Below are positions 53,397 through 62,850 of a stretch of 64,000 bases of DNA, piece by piece. This stretch comes from Desulfobacterales bacterium (GTDB taxonomy: Bacteria > Desulfobacterota > Desulfobacteria > Desulfobacterales > SURF-7). The stretch covers positions 18,117-82,116 of the forward strand of contig JANQFQ010000135.1 of NCBI GenBank assembly GCA_028277765.1. The letters run 5' to 3'. A model generated the notes under the pieces. That model was not told the origin of the DNA, did not search any database, and was given only the letters and a program-made list of their open reading frames with translations. The position numbers and the translations under genes are program-made. Within the stretch, counting starts at the first letter, position 1. Each line of letters opens with the position of its first letter.

Positions 53397-55190
53397 ATGG
53401 AAAAACAATATCAAAAACATATAACCTCTGTAGCGATTATTTTGACGATAAGTAGTTGTTTTCTATATCTTCTTTGTACAACCTGGCTGAAGTGGGGGGA
53501 TTTGTTCGTCGATTCTTTCAGAGAATTTTGGGTTCCTTTACGAATTATTCATGGCAAGGTTTTATATAAAGATATTTTTTATGAACATGGGATCTTTCCA
53601 CCCTATTTTTTAGCCTTAATTTTTAAATTGTTTGGTATAACGACAAACACTCTGGTCGGTTTAGGCATAGTAATTACCGGGCTGATGACATTTATTTTAT
53701 ATAAATTGTCCCGTTTATTTTTAAATCAAGTTGTTTCCGTATTAGTAACAACAACTTTTCTCTTTGTTTTTGCGTTCGGCAATTACATGCCTTTTTGTAT
53801 TTATAATTTTATTTTACCCTATGGATTTGGCGCTACATTCTTCATTTTATTTGTTTCCTGTGCAGTATATGGTTTCATTCAATTTATTTTTCTGGAAGAA
53901 GACAGATATTTACTACTGTGGGCAACCTGCATGACGTTTGCTTTTTATTCTCGCGTCGTATTGCCCTACCTTGTATGGGGCGCTTTTGTTTTTGCGGGAG
54001 CACTTTTCATATTTAAAAAAAAGGAAGGTGTAAAAATCGGTTGGATAATAGTTTTATTTATCCCTTTACTTGTCGGTTTTTCAGGGTATCTTTTCTTTCT
54101 TTTTAAGCTGGATGCTTTTGACGCTTTTTATGCCTCTGTTATCAAGCATACGTTAATAATTCAAAATAGTAAATTCGGATCATTTGTTACAGGAACAGAC
54201 AAAATTATCGGCAATTCTTTTTTCATTTTTCGATCATTTGTATTTCATTTGTTAATGGTGCTTTTGTTGGCTGCTGCCGCAATTAATGTGCCATCTCTAT
54301 TTCAAAATGAAGATAAATTCCAATTGCCGGTATTTTTATGGTTTGTTCTGATATTTCTGGTTTTTGTCTGTACTCATAAGGTGATTCAGCCTTTTTTTCA
54401 GTACAGATCCATGCCTTTAATTTTATTAACCGGAGCTATAATTTCATTTATTGAATTACTACGGGCTAACGATTACAAAAAAAGTATTTCATTATTTGTT
54501 TTATTTTCTATCTCATTAGTATTGATCAGCAGAATATTTTTTAACACCGTTCCAGGTGGGTATGGGTTTTATCTGCTGGTTTTAGGTGTTTTGTGTTACT
54601 ACATTTTCTTTTTTGAAATGATTAAAACTTTTTGTCAACGCTACTCTAAAAAGTTTTCAGAGTCTTTCTTCTCGTCTGTTTTAATTATTCTGTTTATATT
54701 ACCCATCATCTCCTATTGGAAGGTTTCGACCAGTTTTTACGCAGAGAAAAAAATTCGGATGAAGACTAATATGGGAACAATGGTTTGTAATAATAATGAC
54801 CATACCAAGGTGTTTGTTGAGGCAGTAAGCTACTTGCGTAACAACACAAATAAGGATGATACGATAGTTGTTGTACCTGAAGGGGTGGGTATAAATTTCT
54901 TTTCCAAAAGAATTAATCCATTACGTTATTATAATTTTGTTCCTTTGCCTTTGGCGTTTATTGGTGAAGATAAAATCCTTTCAAATTTCATGGAAACAGA
55001 TATTGATTATATCGTCATCGTTAATCGTCAAACCGTTTCATACGGGCTTTCCTCTTTTGGAATAGACTATGGCAAAAAAATATCAGCCTGGATACATGAT
55101 AATTATCGTCAAGAAATAGTATTCGGCGTTCAGCCGTTCACATCTTCTAAGGCTGGCATTGCCATATTAAAAAGAACAACTCCCTTTTAA
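53397..55190 (+). CDS. Polytopic membrane protein, GT-C glycosyltransferase-like
   Basis: A 597-residue protein with about twelve hydrophobic segments. The first loop holds DSFREFWVPLRI.HGKVLYKDIF, which recalls the acidic first loop of GT-C (PMT/ArnT-like) lipid-linked sugar transferases, although the usual second acidic residue context is not certain. The last 130 residues are soluble. The gene is distinctly more AT-rich than its neighbours, which may point to horizontal acquisition. GTG at 53385 is an alternative start; no good ribosome site was seen. It may decorate a cell-surface polymer or protein. Confidence 0.7.
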   Translation: MEKQYQKHITSVAIILTISSCFLYLLCTTWLKWGDLFVDSFREFWVPLRIIHGKVLYKDIFYEHGIFPPYFLALIFKLFGITTNTLVGLGIVITGLMTFILYKLSRLFLNQVVSVLVTTTFLFVFAFGNYMPFCIYNFILPYGFGATFFILFVSCAVYGFIQFIFLEEDRYLLLWATCMTFAFYSRVVLPYLVWGAFVFAGALFIFKKKEGVKIGWIIVLFIPLLVGFSGYLFFLFKLDAFDAFYASVIKHTLIIQNSKFGSFVTGTDKIIGNSFFIFRSFVFHLLMVLLLAAAAINVPSLFQNEDKFQLPVFLWFVLIFLVFVCTHKVIQPFFQYRSMPLILLTGAIISFIELLRANDYKKSISLFVLFSISLVLISRIFFNTVPGGYGFYLLVLGVLCYYIFFFEMIKTFCQRYSKKFSESFFSSVLIILFILPIISYWKVSTSFYAEKKIRMKTNMGTMVCNNNDHTKVFVEAVSYLRNNTNKDDTIVVVPEGVGINFFSKRINPLRYYNFVPLPLAFIGEDKILSNFMETDIDYIVIVNRQTVSYGLSSFGIDYGKKISAWIHDNYRQEIVFGVQPFTSSKAGIAILKRTTPF

Positions 55191-55195
55191 TATGT

Positions 55196-55495
55196 TCAAA
55201 CGTTCATAATCTTATCCTTTGCACGAAAATTGAAAATGAACCGGGTGATATAAATGAACAATTGCTCAAGGATATTGATTTGTCTGTATTTGGTAAATCT
55301 GAAGAGGTGTATGATCTGTATGAAAAAAATGTCAGAAAAGAATTTGAATGGGTAAGTGATGATACATTTGAGTCTGCCAGGAAAAAAATCCTTAAATCAT
55401 TTCTTAACCGGGACAGTATTTATTATACAGGATATTTTCAGGAAAGATACGAAGAGAGAGCAAAGAAAAATTTATTGCGGATGATTGATAAATAA
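55196..55495 (+). pseudogene. C-terminal remnant of an HD-family hydrolase
   Basis: The frame from about 55196 reads SNVHNLILCTK...EQLLKDIDLSVFG, then YEKNVRKEFEWV, SFLNRDSIYYTGYF and RYEERAKKNL. This matches the C-terminal half of predicted HD metal-dependent phosphohydrolases (DADLSILG, R.EY.WV, RP.IY). The HD ligands expected upstream are missing, because the sequence before it belongs to the membrane protein gene. It could be translated from a TTG at 55262, but has no ribosome site. I regard it as the tail of a lost gene. Confidence 0.6.
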
Positions 55496-55656
55496 TATGT
55501 AAAAGTCTAGATTTGACTTTACAGACAGTGTCAGATTTTATGATTAATAGCATTGTTTTAATTTTATATTTTCTAAAAGTTTTCGTTTATTTTATGAACA
55601 GAAATGATAATACAATCTGACACTGCCTTTAAGATCGAATTTAGACTTTTACATAT
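55495..55656. repeat. MITE-like element with long terminal inverted repeats
   Basis: The ends are ATATGTAAAAGTCTA and TAGACTTTTACATAT. Inverted identity continues inward for about 45 bases on each side (GTGTCAGATTTTA faces AATCTGACAC) around an AT-rich core of some 60 bases. It is 162 bases long and encodes nothing. It directly follows the stop codon of the HD remnant, which suggests that its insertion or recombination went along with the loss of that gene. Confidence 0.75.
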
Positions 55657-55690
55657 AAAAGCCTGGTCCTCTGGGCAAGGCTCTTTTTTA
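55657..55690. terminator. Bidirectional terminator at the end of the PilZ gene
   Basis: AAAAGCC pairs with GGCTCTTTTTT around a GC-rich loop. On the plus strand it is followed by six T residues; on the minus strand GGCTTTTAT follows. It overlaps the PilZ stop codon and would serve the leftward PilZ gene and any rightward transcript. Confidence 0.7.
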
Positions 55691-56071
55691 CATGTTTTTT
55701 TGGGTGTAATGTTCAATATAATCATATAATTGATGTGTATGTTCCTGCTTCAACCCGTCTATTTGAACACCACGACGCCTTACCACTAAAACCTCTGAAA
55801 TTGAATCGTCCATAATTTCAAAATCATAAACAGTTTTTACATTCAGGTCATCAACAATAATTTCATCGTCAGGCGTGACTAGACTTACATTAAAAGATTC
55901 TTCAGTCTCAAATTCCTGGTCAACATAATGAAACGCTAGCCCGCTTTTACTAATATCAACAACTGGCCCAACAGGTCTATGACCAGGCATTATCTCTACA
56001 AAGAGAACAGGTTTGGCTTCATAACGCGTATGCTTTCTGCGATCAGATCTGTTTTTAGCATCATTCTCCAT
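55688..56071 (-). CDS. PilZ-domain cyclic di-GMP effector
   Basis: A 127-residue single-domain PilZ protein. The binding motifs RRKHTR (RxxxR) near residue 11 and DISKSG (D/NxSxxG) near residue 39 are both intact, so cyclic di-GMP binding is expected. The longest frame uses a TTG at 56083 that overlaps the ribosome site; the ATG at 56071 has GGAG six bases upstream. No partner domain is present, so it would act as an adaptor. In this window it pairs logically with the HD-GYP protein and, through motility, with PilT. Confidence 0.92.
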   Translation of the reverse strand: MENDAKNRSDRRKHTRYEAKPVLFVEIMPGHRPVGPVVDISKSGLAFHYVDQEFETEESFNVSLVTPDDEIIVDDLNVKTVYDFEIMDDSISEVLVVRRRGVQIDGLKQEHTHQLYDYIEHYTQKNM

Positions 56072-57272
56072 GGTTAACTCCAATCTAATATGGTTTATGT
56101 TTGATCAATAATTTTAAATAGCAATATAATTTCATTTGAATATTTTTACTATGAAATGCTTCACAGGTAAAATGTGAAATATTTCACTGTTGAGTGCTCA
56201 CTATGTTTTTTTTACCCATAAATCAGGGACAGCATCACTTTCAATGCATTGATAAAAATACAAGGATGAATTAAAAGAAGTCAATGTTCAAATTGCCGTG
56301 TTTAACAAATCCGCGCATATGTCTATGCATCTAAAAAGAACCATTCCATATTTTGGGAAGGTGACAGGTGAATGTCATTATTTCCGCCTGTCACCGAGTT
56401 CATTGTGAAGTCCGAATATGTGGGAAAAAATGATCAATTTTATGAAAGGCATTTTCACCACAGAGTCACAGAACTCCGCTAAAGCTACGATCTGCAGGCG
56501 GAACTCCGCTAAAGCTACGATCCGCAAGCAGAGAGTACAGAGGGATTTTATTTATACAGGACGGGAGAAGGCGTCCTGTATAAAAGACCTCAATCGCTTT
56601 GCGATAATAAAGCCGTTTTAGGCACTTCGTGCCAAGTATGTCAATATTCTTCCACTTCAGGAATATAGGATATCCCCACTGCTTCATTTTTACCACCAGG
56701 GCACGAAGGACACGAAGAATAAATCAAAATTATGAATGAATATAAAAAATAAAACAAGTAAACAGAAAAAACCAATCCAACCAACAAAACCAATGCAACA
56801 ATTACTATTCATAGCTATTTTACACTAATTTCCATAGCCATTATTTGGCCATTATGCGTGTATTGTCATTTTTGGAATTTGTGGCATAGTAGTGATGATG
56901 GGGGGAAAGGAAAATGGGGGACAGGTAAATGACGAAAAATTTTGACAGCGGCGGCGCTTCAGAAGTTAGGAACCCCGGTGATTTCACTATTTGTCTGTCC
57001 CTCTGCTCCGTTTCTTTAGCCACAGATGTCATGAATGGGCACTAATGCATTTCACTCAGTCCTGTTTCTTCAGTCACAGACCTACACAGACCATTTTGTT
57101 GTATAAAAATTTGAAATAATTATACTTATAGAAAAGAAGGCGAGAGATATAGAGAAGACCATAGATTTGCTCCTTTTCTTTTTTTTATGAAAAGTTAGCA
57201 TTCTTGTTTACATTTGCATTTTTTTGATCTTTAAGATAATATGAATATAAAAAGATGGTTAGGAGGTATAAT
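56072..57272. other. Long repeat-rich spacer before the ParDE-type module
   Basis: No gene is supported in these 1200 bases. They hold a tandem repeat (56471-56530), an eight-base hairpin TACAGGAC/GTCCTGTA (56555-56580), and three stretches that recur after the toxin gene in the same orientation: 56687-56818 (CACGAAGAATAAAT to ACCAATGCAACAATT), 56824-56930 (CTAATTTCCATAGCCATTAT onward) and 57053-57073 (CACTCAGTCCTGTTTCTTCA). The matching copies are in 57844-58370. Confidence 0.6.
56471..56530. repeat. Two tandem 30-base repeats
   Basis: The unit GAACTCCGCTAAAGCTACGA plus TCTGCAGGCG (56471-56500) is followed at once by a second copy ending TCCGCAAGCA (56501-56530). Only the last ten bases differ, at three positions. 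Confidence 0.85.
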
Positions 57273-57503
57273 ATGTCTGATTTATTAAAAAAAATTGAAC
57301 GGGAAGCACTTGAACTGACACAGCAGGAGCGAGCATTTTTAGCTGACAGGCTGCTTAGTTCTCTGGATGGTGCAGCCTTAAACGATATTGATTCTGCTTG
57401 GATAGCAGAAGCTGAGCGTCGTTATCAGGAATATAAAGATGGTAAAAAAGAGGGGATTCCAGCTCAAGATGTATTTGATGAAGCTGATCGGATATTGAAA
57501 TGA
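57273..57503 (+). CDS. Addiction-module antitoxin (PF09720-type)
   Basis: A 76-residue antitoxin. It begins MSDLLKKIEREALELTQQER and has LADRLLSSLDG and the conserved AWIAEAERRYQEYKDGK. Proteins of this group neutralise RelE/ParE toxins. The frame extends to 57255, but AGGAGG lies six bases before the ATG at 57273. The stop overlaps the toxin start by four bases. It lacks a recognisable DNA-binding domain, so autoregulation, if any, would work through the complex. Confidence 0.92.
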   Translation: MSDLLKKIEREALELTQQERAFLADRLLSSLDGAALNDIDSAWIAEAERRYQEYKDGKKEGIPAQDVFDEADRILK

Positions 57504-57793
57504 TATCAGTCGTTTTTGATCCTGATGCACGTTCTGAATTTTTATCTGTTGTTCAGTACTATGAAGATTGCCAGAAAGGTTTGGGGCAGCGTTTTAGGTT
57601 TATTGTTGAATCTGCCATAGACAAAATAGTTGAGACTCCTTTTCGATATCGGAAAATACGTGCACCCTTCAGAAGGTACCTTTTGCAGAAATTTCCATAT
57701 TCTATTATCTATTCTATTGAGCCAGATCACATTCGCATTATTGCTGTCGCTCATACAAAACGAAAGCCCGAATATTGGGGAAATCGCGTATAA
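57500..57793 (+). CDS. ParE/RelE superfamily toxin
   Basis: A 97-residue toxin of the RelE/ParE fold: a helical hairpin (ARSEFLSVVQYYEDCQKGLG) leads to RYRKIRAPFRRYLLQKFPY and a last strand IIAVAHTKRKPEYW. The closing arginine/lysine plus HTKRKPEYW end is typical of the ParE-like branch paired with PF09720 antitoxins. Target (gyrase or the ribosome) is not decided by sequence. It starts inside the antitoxin stop codon, so synthesis is coupled. Confidence 0.92.
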   Translation: MISVVFDPDARSEFLSVVQYYEDCQKGLGQRFRFIVESAIDKIVETPFRYRKIRAPFRRYLLQKFPYSIIYSIEPDHIRIIAVAHTKRKPEYWGNRV

Positions 57794-58401
57794 ATTCATC
57801 GGCAAATCATTATTGCTGATCTGATCAGTTCTCCATTTCTCATCACTCAGTCCTGTTTCTTCAGCCGCAGATTTTTTTCAGCTAATTTCCATAGCCATTA
57901 TTTGGCCAATATGAGTGTATTGTTATTTTTTGAATTTATGACATAATTAAGGAAGGATTAGGGGGAAAAGGTTAGTGAGGTTATGATGCAAAAAGAAGAA
58001 AAAGTATTTCTAGTAGCAGTAATCAAATTACACATTAGTTGTTATTTGGCTACCTTTGCCGGCGGTGGCAGTATATCTGGGAATCCCTCTTAGCAAAGAC
58101 ATATTCACCATAGACCGTCGTTAAAAGTCGAAAGGGGACAAATGAATTCAGCATTCTTTCCAGTAGGTAAAAAGTCCAGATTTTTGATTCTTTCTATAAA
58201 ATGAATTATTTGTCTGTCCCCTCCACTCAATTGGTTGAAAAAACATTTTCACCACGATACGAAGAATAAATTAAAGTTAAGAATAAATATAAAAAATAAA
58301 ACAAGTAAACAGAAAAAACCAATGAAACCAATCAAACCAATGAAACAATTTCTATTCATAACTATATTGATTGCATTATTTGTCTGTCCTCTCTGCCTTT
58401 T
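57794..58401. other. Repeat-rich spacer after the ParDE-type module
   Basis: No gene is supported. It repeats stretches from the left spacer in the same orientation: CACTCAGTCCTGTTTCTTCA at 57844-57864, CTAATTTCCATAGCCATTAT at 57882-57980, and CGAAGAATAAAT with AAACAAGTAAACAGAAAAAA at 58238-58370. The toxin-antitoxin pair is therefore bracketed by direct repeats. Confidence 0.6.
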
Positions 58402-61400
58402 TTAATAAAGGTCAACCGCAATATAACCTTCATCCTGGTCACTTGATATCAAAGTCCATTGGGTATCCTTTTGCGGGTCAAATTTATAAAGATCACCTTC
58501 ATGGGTGAAAGCAATACTGGTTCCAAAAACAACCGGTCCCTCAATATCTTCCTGAATAAGTGTCTTCAAAGGCATTCGCTTGTTAAAGAACTTGATTCCA
58601 CTGGTCCCACAATCAATGGCCAGGCCCCATTTATATTCAAAATATGAGTGTCCCGCACCTGGGTTCCAGGCTGGGTCTATTAAAACCCATTGATGATTTG
58701 GATTTGTTTTTGCTAAATCAGGAACAAAGGCGTAAAGATCATTGTTCCTGATACAGGCAATAGAGTTTCCAAAAGTTACTGGATCAGAAATATTGTCATT
58801 TACTAATTTGGTTAACGGCAGTGTCCCGTCATATAACCAGAGTCCATCAGTTCCTTTATCGATGACAAGACAATGATTGAACTCAAAATACCCTTGATTG
58901 GCATCCTCGTCGATCAGTGTCCATGGCAGATTATCCTCAGGATTGAATTCATAAAGCATGCTGTCATGTGTGCAGGCGAGACTTGATCCAAAGGCAACTG
59001 GATTGTCAATATCAGACCCTGTCAGTTTTGAAAGAGGGAGTGTGCCGCCGTACAGCCAAAGCCCGGCTGATCCTTTATCAATGACAAGGCTGCCGTTATA
59101 ATCAATATATCCTTGATTGGTCCCCGGTGATACCAGGATCCACGGGGCAGACGGTTCATCTGGATCATATGCGTAAAGATCATTCTGAAATATCACCGCA
59201 ACCATGTTGCCGAACGCAACTGGATTTTCCACATCTGCCCAAGTCAGCTGAGAAAGGGGCAGCGTACCATTAAAATGCCATAGACCGTTTGTACCAAAAT
59301 CAATGGCAAGTTCATCAGGGGATATATCAAGCATATGATGTGAAGGACTGATTGTGGCATTATCTACTGTGTAATAATCAATCCCTTTATAATTGAAATG
59401 ATTCCATCCGTTTTTGTGCCCTTGATAAACACCCAACACCTGCACACCACTGTTTTCCGCATTTTCAATGATGTTTTTCTGCGCGTACCAGTTTTTTGAA
59501 ACAGGAGGCGCGCCAACAGGGTGTATTTTAATAATTTCAACCGGTCCTGTCTCAGATGCTGCAGCAGACAATGTTATGGTGTCTCCGGCTATTGATTCAA
59601 TATATAGGATTTCGTTTCCATTAAAGCCAGCCCCATGAACCCGGACCTCATCATTTACAGCTAATACCGCGGTAAGGGAATATGAAATGTTTTGGATTAT
59701 ATTTTCTGTGGCTGATGCATCCCCTGTTGCCTGCATAAATGTCGGCATATGACAGCATACGATTACGCGCTTACCTGATGCTTCAGGTGGTCCATATGTG
59801 GTGCCAAGCTGTCTTTCCAGAAACTCAAGGGCTGTGTCTTCAGCCTTGTAGTTTCTGTAAGAGCCGTTGAATAAACCGACATTATTAAAATAGATCACCC
59901 GGATGTCCGTTTCTGGAATATCGTGATAATAATTCCCTGTATCTAAAGGATCGGCTGTGTCTTCAATAAAACTGCAGTTGTTAACGTAGAAATCCCTTTG
60001 GGTATTTGTGATGCCCCAGTCATCAAGGTTTCCAATAACCCAATTAACAGGGATGGGCGCCCAACCTTCTTCGGCATTTGCATTGGACATTTCCAGCCAT
60101 TTGGGCTCGCAGAGTTTTTTATTGACTATATAGGCGAATTCCCTTCGTTGAAAATCAAGCGCCAATGAAGGAATCTCCAATGGAGGTTCCAAGGGATTAA
60201 TCTCATCCCAATAATCTTCCCAGCCTGTGTCATTGCCCGGCTCAATATCAGTATTCTCCTGGATACATTTGAATGCCCGCCAGTCAGTAGATGAACCACT
60301 AGGATTGTGCGCTACGATCTGGTCTGTTGTATACATAACACTGTCATACCATAAAGTGTATAAGAGCTCCCAGTACTCCTCCCAATTTAAAGAGACGCCT
60401 GGCTCAATACCGGTATTATCCTCTATACATTTATATACGCCCCAGTCAGGGCCACCTGATCCAATATTATGGGTAATAAGCCAGTCTGTTGAATACGGGA
60501 TAGCATCATACCAACGGGTATACTCAGCATAATGCCAGTCATATACGTCACCAAGATTTACAATCAGGTCTGGACTTTTCTGCCTGAAGTGTTTGAACAA
60601 CTCATCAGCCACATCATCTCTTGTATCTTTTATCCAGTAGTCGATAGCATTAGCCGGATCTGTCCTGACACCTCTAGTATAAGGGGCATAATGGGTATCA
60701 CTGATGAATCCAAGTCGTGTGGTATTGTCGCATGTGTTCCATTTGAACTCATTATTCGTGCATCCAGCATCTACTTGCCATGCACCTGCTGCATTTCCTG
60801 TAAATATATTTTGATAGATTTTATTGTCATGGCTTGTACCGCCGGTGCCGTTTCGCAGCAAAATACCATAACCTTTGGGTCCACTGCCGATGGGAAATCC
60901 GTTTCCAATAAAGATATTATTATATATTTCGCAAAAGCTGACATCCCCGGTATTACACTGCATGGTTATGCCTGACTGGCTGATTCCGCCGGCCCTGTGG
61001 CCAGCAATAATATTATTGTAAATTTCACATCCTGTGGCTTGATCCAACCCAATACCGCCTACGCCGGAACGGTTATCATGAACATAATTATTGTAAACCT
61101 TGGTGTAATGTGATCCATTATCAACGGCAATCCCCTCAGAACCATTGCCGTATATCTCGTTCCCAAAAACAATCCCGTATAAATGCCCTGACATCTGAAT
61201 ACCGTTTCTATCATTATTATAAATACGGCAGTCCTGGATGGTATTGCCGATACAGTCGCTGTATTCGGGTTGGCCTGCCAATGCAATACCGTTTTGACTC
61301 GGATTACCATTATCATGAATGTCGCAGTCAATGATAGTATTATAACTGCAGCCGTACAGTTTTATTCCTGATTTTGTACTGTTGTATATATGACAGTTAC

Positions 61401-61821
61401 TGATCACATTATAATCGCTGTTCTGCTGCAGAATGATCATGTGAATACTTCCGCCGCCTCCATCAATTTCCAGACTGTCGATGATATTGTTGTTTCCAGA
61501 CAAGATAATTGAACCTTGCTGAGTTGCGCTTGCTGCGTATATGAGAAGAACACCGGGATCAGCTGTAAGTGTGATCTGAGACACAGGGCTGTTCTTGGTA
61601 CCAAAATAGATGTAACCATCAATAATATGTTCATTGGTAACCGCATCTTTTTTGAACACCACCACATCTCCGGAATTGGCTGTCTGCAGAGTAGTATTAA
61701 TGTCTGCTACACTTGTTCCTGGAAGAATATCATGAACGACTCCGTTTGCCATCCCTGCCGTCATAAAGAACACTGCGGTTATTAAAATAGAATAAACCGT
61801 CTGTTTTGAGAATGTTTTCAT
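58402..61821 (-). CDS. Giant exported protein: beta-helix, metallophosphoesterase, CBM-like inserts and four C-terminal repeats
   Basis: A 1139-residue secreted protein. After a signal peptide (1-26), residues 30-365 form a right-handed parallel beta-helix of NosD/PbH1 type (N.IYNN, DC.I.DN repeats). A calcineurin-like metallophosphoesterase follows: SDTH (D375, H377), NLGDV (D425), GNLDD at 597-601 where GNHD/E is usual, CCHMP (H691) and GHKNGWNH (H802, H808). Residues 437-540 are two tandem inserts (YSTDWLITHN..., W.EYW) resembling chitin-binding CBM5/12 modules, placed inside the phosphoesterase. Residues 837-1139 are four repeats of about 70 residues (GT.GLW...TLPL.KL...PVAFG). GAGGGGGG precedes the ATG. 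The role is probably extracellular, on a polysaccharide or phosphorylated polymer; this is inference. Confidence 0.8.
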   Translation of the reverse strand: MKTFSKQTVYSILITAVFFMTAGMANGVVHDILPGTSVADINTTLQTANSGDVVVFKKDAVTNEHIIDGYIYFGTKNSPVSQITLTADPGVLLIYAASATQQGSIILSGNNNIIDSLEIDGGGGSIHMIILQQNSDYNVISNCHIYNSTKSGIKLYGCSYNTIIDCDIHDNGNPSQNGIALAGQPEYSDCIGNTIQDCRIYNNDRNGIQMSGHLYGIVFGNEIYGNGSEGIAVDNGSHYTKVYNNYVHDNRSGVGGIGLDQATGCEIYNNIIAGHRAGGISQSGITMQCNTGDVSFCEIYNNIFIGNGFPIGSGPKGYGILLRNGTGGTSHDNKIYQNIFTGNAAGAWQVDAGCTNNEFKWNTCDNTTRLGFISDTHYAPYTRGVRTDPANAIDYWIKDTRDDVADELFKHFRQKSPDLIVNLGDVYDWHYAEYTRWYDAIPYSTDWLITHNIGSGGPDWGVYKCIEDNTGIEPGVSLNWEEYWELLYTLWYDSVMYTTDQIVAHNPSGSSTDWRAFKCIQENTDIEPGNDTGWEDYWDEINPLEPPLEIPSLALDFQRREFAYIVNKKLCEPKWLEMSNANAEEGWAPIPVNWVIGNLDDWGITNTQRDFYVNNCSFIEDTADPLDTGNYYHDIPETDIRVIYFNNVGLFNGSYRNYKAEDTALEFLERQLGTTYGPPEASGKRVIVCCHMPTFMQATGDASATENIIQNISYSLTAVLAVNDEVRVHGAGFNGNEILYIESIAGDTITLSAAASETGPVEIIKIHPVGAPPVSKNWYAQKNIIENAENSGVQVLGVYQGHKNGWNHFNYKGIDYYTVDNATISPSHHMLDISPDELAIDFGTNGLWHFNGTLPLSQLTWADVENPVAFGNMVAVIFQNDLYAYDPDEPSAPWILVSPGTNQGYIDYNGSLVIDKGSAGLWLYGGTLPLSKLTGSDIDNPVAFGSSLACTHDSMLYEFNPEDNLPWTLIDEDANQGYFEFNHCLVIDKGTDGLWLYDGTLPLTKLVNDNISDPVTFGNSIACIRNNDLYAFVPDLAKTNPNHQWVLIDPAWNPGAGHSYFEYKWGLAIDCGTSGIKFFNKRMPLKTLIQEDIEGPVVFGTSIAFTHEGDLYKFDPQKDTQWTLISSDQDEGYIAVDLY

Positions 61822-62263
61822 GTTCCCCCCTCATAATAAGTTAGTTATTAGTTTCCATGATGATGTCTACGGCATACACCTCATTTTGAATTTCAGACAA
61901 GAAAAATGAGCTGCTGACATCAATTAATGTATACATTTGTACACATTCGATTTCGTGTTTTTTAGATGATCATTGTTTAAAAATTCTTAATCTAAAGCAC
62001 AATACGTTGTATTGTTAATGAGACCAATCATGGTCAGCGAAGCGGTGGTCGTGATCGTGGCCGTGATCGAAGGAAATTCCGTGGGGAAAGATTTTAATTT
62101 TATAAAAAGGCAGGGCAAAGAGATACATTAAAAAAACATTCTAAGGCGATCAGGAAAAAAACTTGATCGTCTTTGCTCTTTAACATATCATTATCTGCTC
62201 ATACACACAACGGAGATGTATAATATGACACATCGATGGCAGAAGTGTCAAAGGAGAGAATGA
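61822..62263. other. Divergent spacer with small palindromes
   Basis: It lies between the giant exported protein (leftward) and the DUF3859 gene (rightward). A palindrome ACAATACGTTGTATTGT is at 61999-62015 and a hairpin AAGGCGATCA/TGATCGTCTT at 62143-62173. Both could be regulatory for either gene. No other gene is seen. Confidence 0.4.
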
Positions 62264-62794
62264 ATGCGAAAATATGTTTTCCTTTTCTGTTTATTAATTG
62301 TTTTTCCATCTTTCTGTTTAGCCAATGAGCTTTACGGTACCGAGATTATAGAATATGGTATTTACAAGGTTGAGGACAAACCTAAGATTATTCCGAATTC
62401 TGAAATTCCAGGCGGTATTCAGAAAAAAATAAAAAAAAGTGTTTTAATTACAAATACAGATCACATTCCCGCAATTTTAAACACAAAGTTTGGAATAAGA
62501 TATTTGATTAAGGGCAAGCCTGATGGTGCTCAAGTAAAAACCAGGACAAAATGGATATATCCTGAAGCAGGAATGCGTGACCCAGATACAGGTAGGGTGT
62601 ACGATCACATTGAATATTCAAGCACAGACAGGATTGGGAAGCCCCAGTATTCCGGCTATAGTCTTGAAGAAGAGTGGGAACTGATTCCAGGAGAATGGAT
62701 ATTACAGGTATGGATTGATAATAAAAAATTAATTGAAAAACGTTTTATTTTATACAAGCCATCAGGCAGACCAACGCCCCCAAGTTCCCCGTGA
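62264..62794 (+). CDS. Exported DUF3859-like protein
   Basis: A 176-residue protein with a signal peptide (about residues 1-20, ending CLAN). The mature part looks like DUF3859: an opening ELYGTEIIEYGIYK, a middle FGIRYLIKGKPDGAQV, TKWIYPEAGMRDPDTG, and W.L.PGEWILQVW.DNKKL near the end. The fold is probably a beta-sandwich. AAAGGAG lies seven bases before the ATG. The function of the family is unknown. It stands alone between two genes on the opposite strand. Confidence 0.75.
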   Translation: MRKYVFLFCLLIVFPSFCLANELYGTEIIEYGIYKVEDKPKIIPNSEIPGGIQKKIKKSVLITNTDHIPAILNTKFGIRYLIKGKPDGAQVKTRTKWIYPEAGMRDPDTGRVYDHIEYSSTDRIGKPQYSGYSLEEEWELIPGEWILQVWIDNKKLIEKRFILYKPSGRPTPPSSP

Positions 62795-62850
62795 GTGTAA
62801 ATGAATTTTTTTTACAATCCTGGAGCATGATTGCATATTTTTGAATATTT

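Noticed and set aside
56418..56621. 67-residue ORF over the tandem 30-base repeat
   Set aside because: The coding content comes from the repeat units; there is no ribosome site and no family resemblance.
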